In this document: positions 56,374 through 56,575 of the stretch, piece by piece
Layout: each line of letters starts with the position of its first letter
Position numbering within the stretch: the first letter of the stretch is position 1
Source of the DNA: Actinocatenispora comari
GTDB taxonomy: Bacteria; Actinomycetota; Actinomycetes; Mycobacteriales; Micromonosporaceae
Reading direction: 5' to 3'
DNA length: 56,575 bases
Assembly (NCBI RefSeq): GCF_017312725.1
Contig: NZ_BOPO01000005.1
Location: forward strand, 1-56,575
Notes under the pieces: model-generated
What the model was told of the DNA's origin: nothing
The model's input: only the letters and a program-made list of their open reading frames with translations
Database searches by the model: none
Translations under genes and position numbers: made by a program

Positions 56374-56575
56374 TCAGCGCGACCTGCCGAGGCGGCGGTG
56401 TGCGAGGGCGAACAAGCGGCGGGCGTCGGCGCGGCAGAAGGCGGCGAAGGTGGGCAGCGCCGGCCGCTCCGGCTGGGTGCCGTTCCAGGCCTGCGAGCCG
56501 GCGAACCCGACCAGGAAGTCGGTCACCGTGTCCTGGTCGACTCGGTCGACTCGGTCGACTCGGTCGACTCGGTCG
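56374..56575 (-). CDS. Partial ORF with RVD repeats at the right edge
   Basis: The stop is at 56374-56376; the start lies beyond the window. The last residues read VTDFLVGFAGSQAWNG...ADARRLFALAHRRLGRSR. The part nearest the edge is four 9-bp units (GTCGACTCG on the plus strand, from 56536) that code for RVD repeats. No family is recognised, and coding status is uncertain. Confidence 0.4.
   Translation of the reverse strand, partial: DRVDRVDRVDRVDQDTVTDFLVGFAGSQAWNGTQPERPALPTFAAFCRADARRLFALAHRRLGRSR
56536..56575. repeat. 9-bp tandem repeat at the right edge
   Basis: GTCGACTCG occurs four times in full (56536, 56545, 56554, 56563) and a fifth copy is cut by the window end. The array may be longer. 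Confidence 0.9.

Noticed and set aside
1-56575. Prophage, integrative element or biosynthetic gene cluster
   Set aside because: No integrase, transposase, structural phage gene, PKS, NRPS or terpene synthase is seen, and codon use is uniform.

Overview
The window is about 70% G+C, codes on both strands with short spacers and uses many GTG starts. Several genes have an actinobacterial -10 hexamer 5-7 nt before the start codon, which implies leaderless mRNAs. DUF397, DUF3263, DUF4032, TIGR03086, a SigE-family sigma factor, TopA with a Lys/Ala tail and a fused MFS-dTMP kinase all point to an actinomycete. Micromonosporaceae is my best guess from gene content; no rRNA or tRNA is present to settle it. 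I see no transposase, integrase, phage gene, CRISPR array or biosynthetic cluster, so this looks like chromosomal backbone with accessory genes.

Layout. 1-3.6 kb: a tandem repeat at the edge, then a patatin-like lipase overlapping a membrane-anchored protein-kinase-like gene. 3.8-6.6 kb: topA behind a near-consensus promoter. 6.8-18.8 kb: single enzymes and regulators (a DUF397 protein with a triplicated half-domain, hydrolases, DUF3224, a CatB-type acetyltransferase, a divergent Lrp regulator/MFS pump pair, GNATs, a methyltransferase, a zinc-finger/HTH/DUF3887 protein with a palindromic operator, and a Tat-exported LpqF-like serine hydrolase). 18.9-24.2 kb: a coupled membrane EEP protein and FAD-linked oxidase, a TetR regulator, and a PLP enzyme of the amino-acid deaminase/aldolase type. 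24.3-28.8 kb: an MFS-Tmk fusion with a repetitive acidic DETTVLP tail, then holB, closed by a strong terminator. 28.9-40.6 kb: a secreted low-complexity protein with a long structured leader, a two-RCK channel-like protein, a nitroreductase, a BNR protein, a DUF4032 protein, a secreted protease, twin PAP2 phosphatases, and a sigma factor with a coupled membrane partner.

40.7-54.7 kb is the most coherent block. A leftward five-gene operon (SIS isomerase, ROK kinase, NagA deacetylase, PfkB kinase, class II aldolase) has the full enzyme set for amino-sugar catabolism through tagatose phosphates (Aga-type GalNAc route). It is divergent from a DeoR regulator. A rightward operon follows with a cytoplasmic NagZ-like GH3 enzyme and a peptide-type ABC importer (SBP, two permeases, two ATPases). 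The simplest reading is import of an amino-sugar oligosaccharide or muropeptide, cleavage by GH3, and breakdown by the Aga-like enzymes. Between the two permeases, and again between the two ATPases, sit tiny ORFs joined to both neighbours by ATGA overlaps; the first consists of three 39-bp repeats. The right end holds a signal peptidase I, a RelE/Phd toxin-antitoxin pair and a truncated ORF with 9-bp repeats.

DNA-scale signals cross these units: GTAC is far above expectation in the stretch I counted, and a 13-bp palindrome GTCCAC(A/T)GTGGAC recurs in and between genes. All positions and motifs were read by eye; family names rest on recognised motifs, not on searches.
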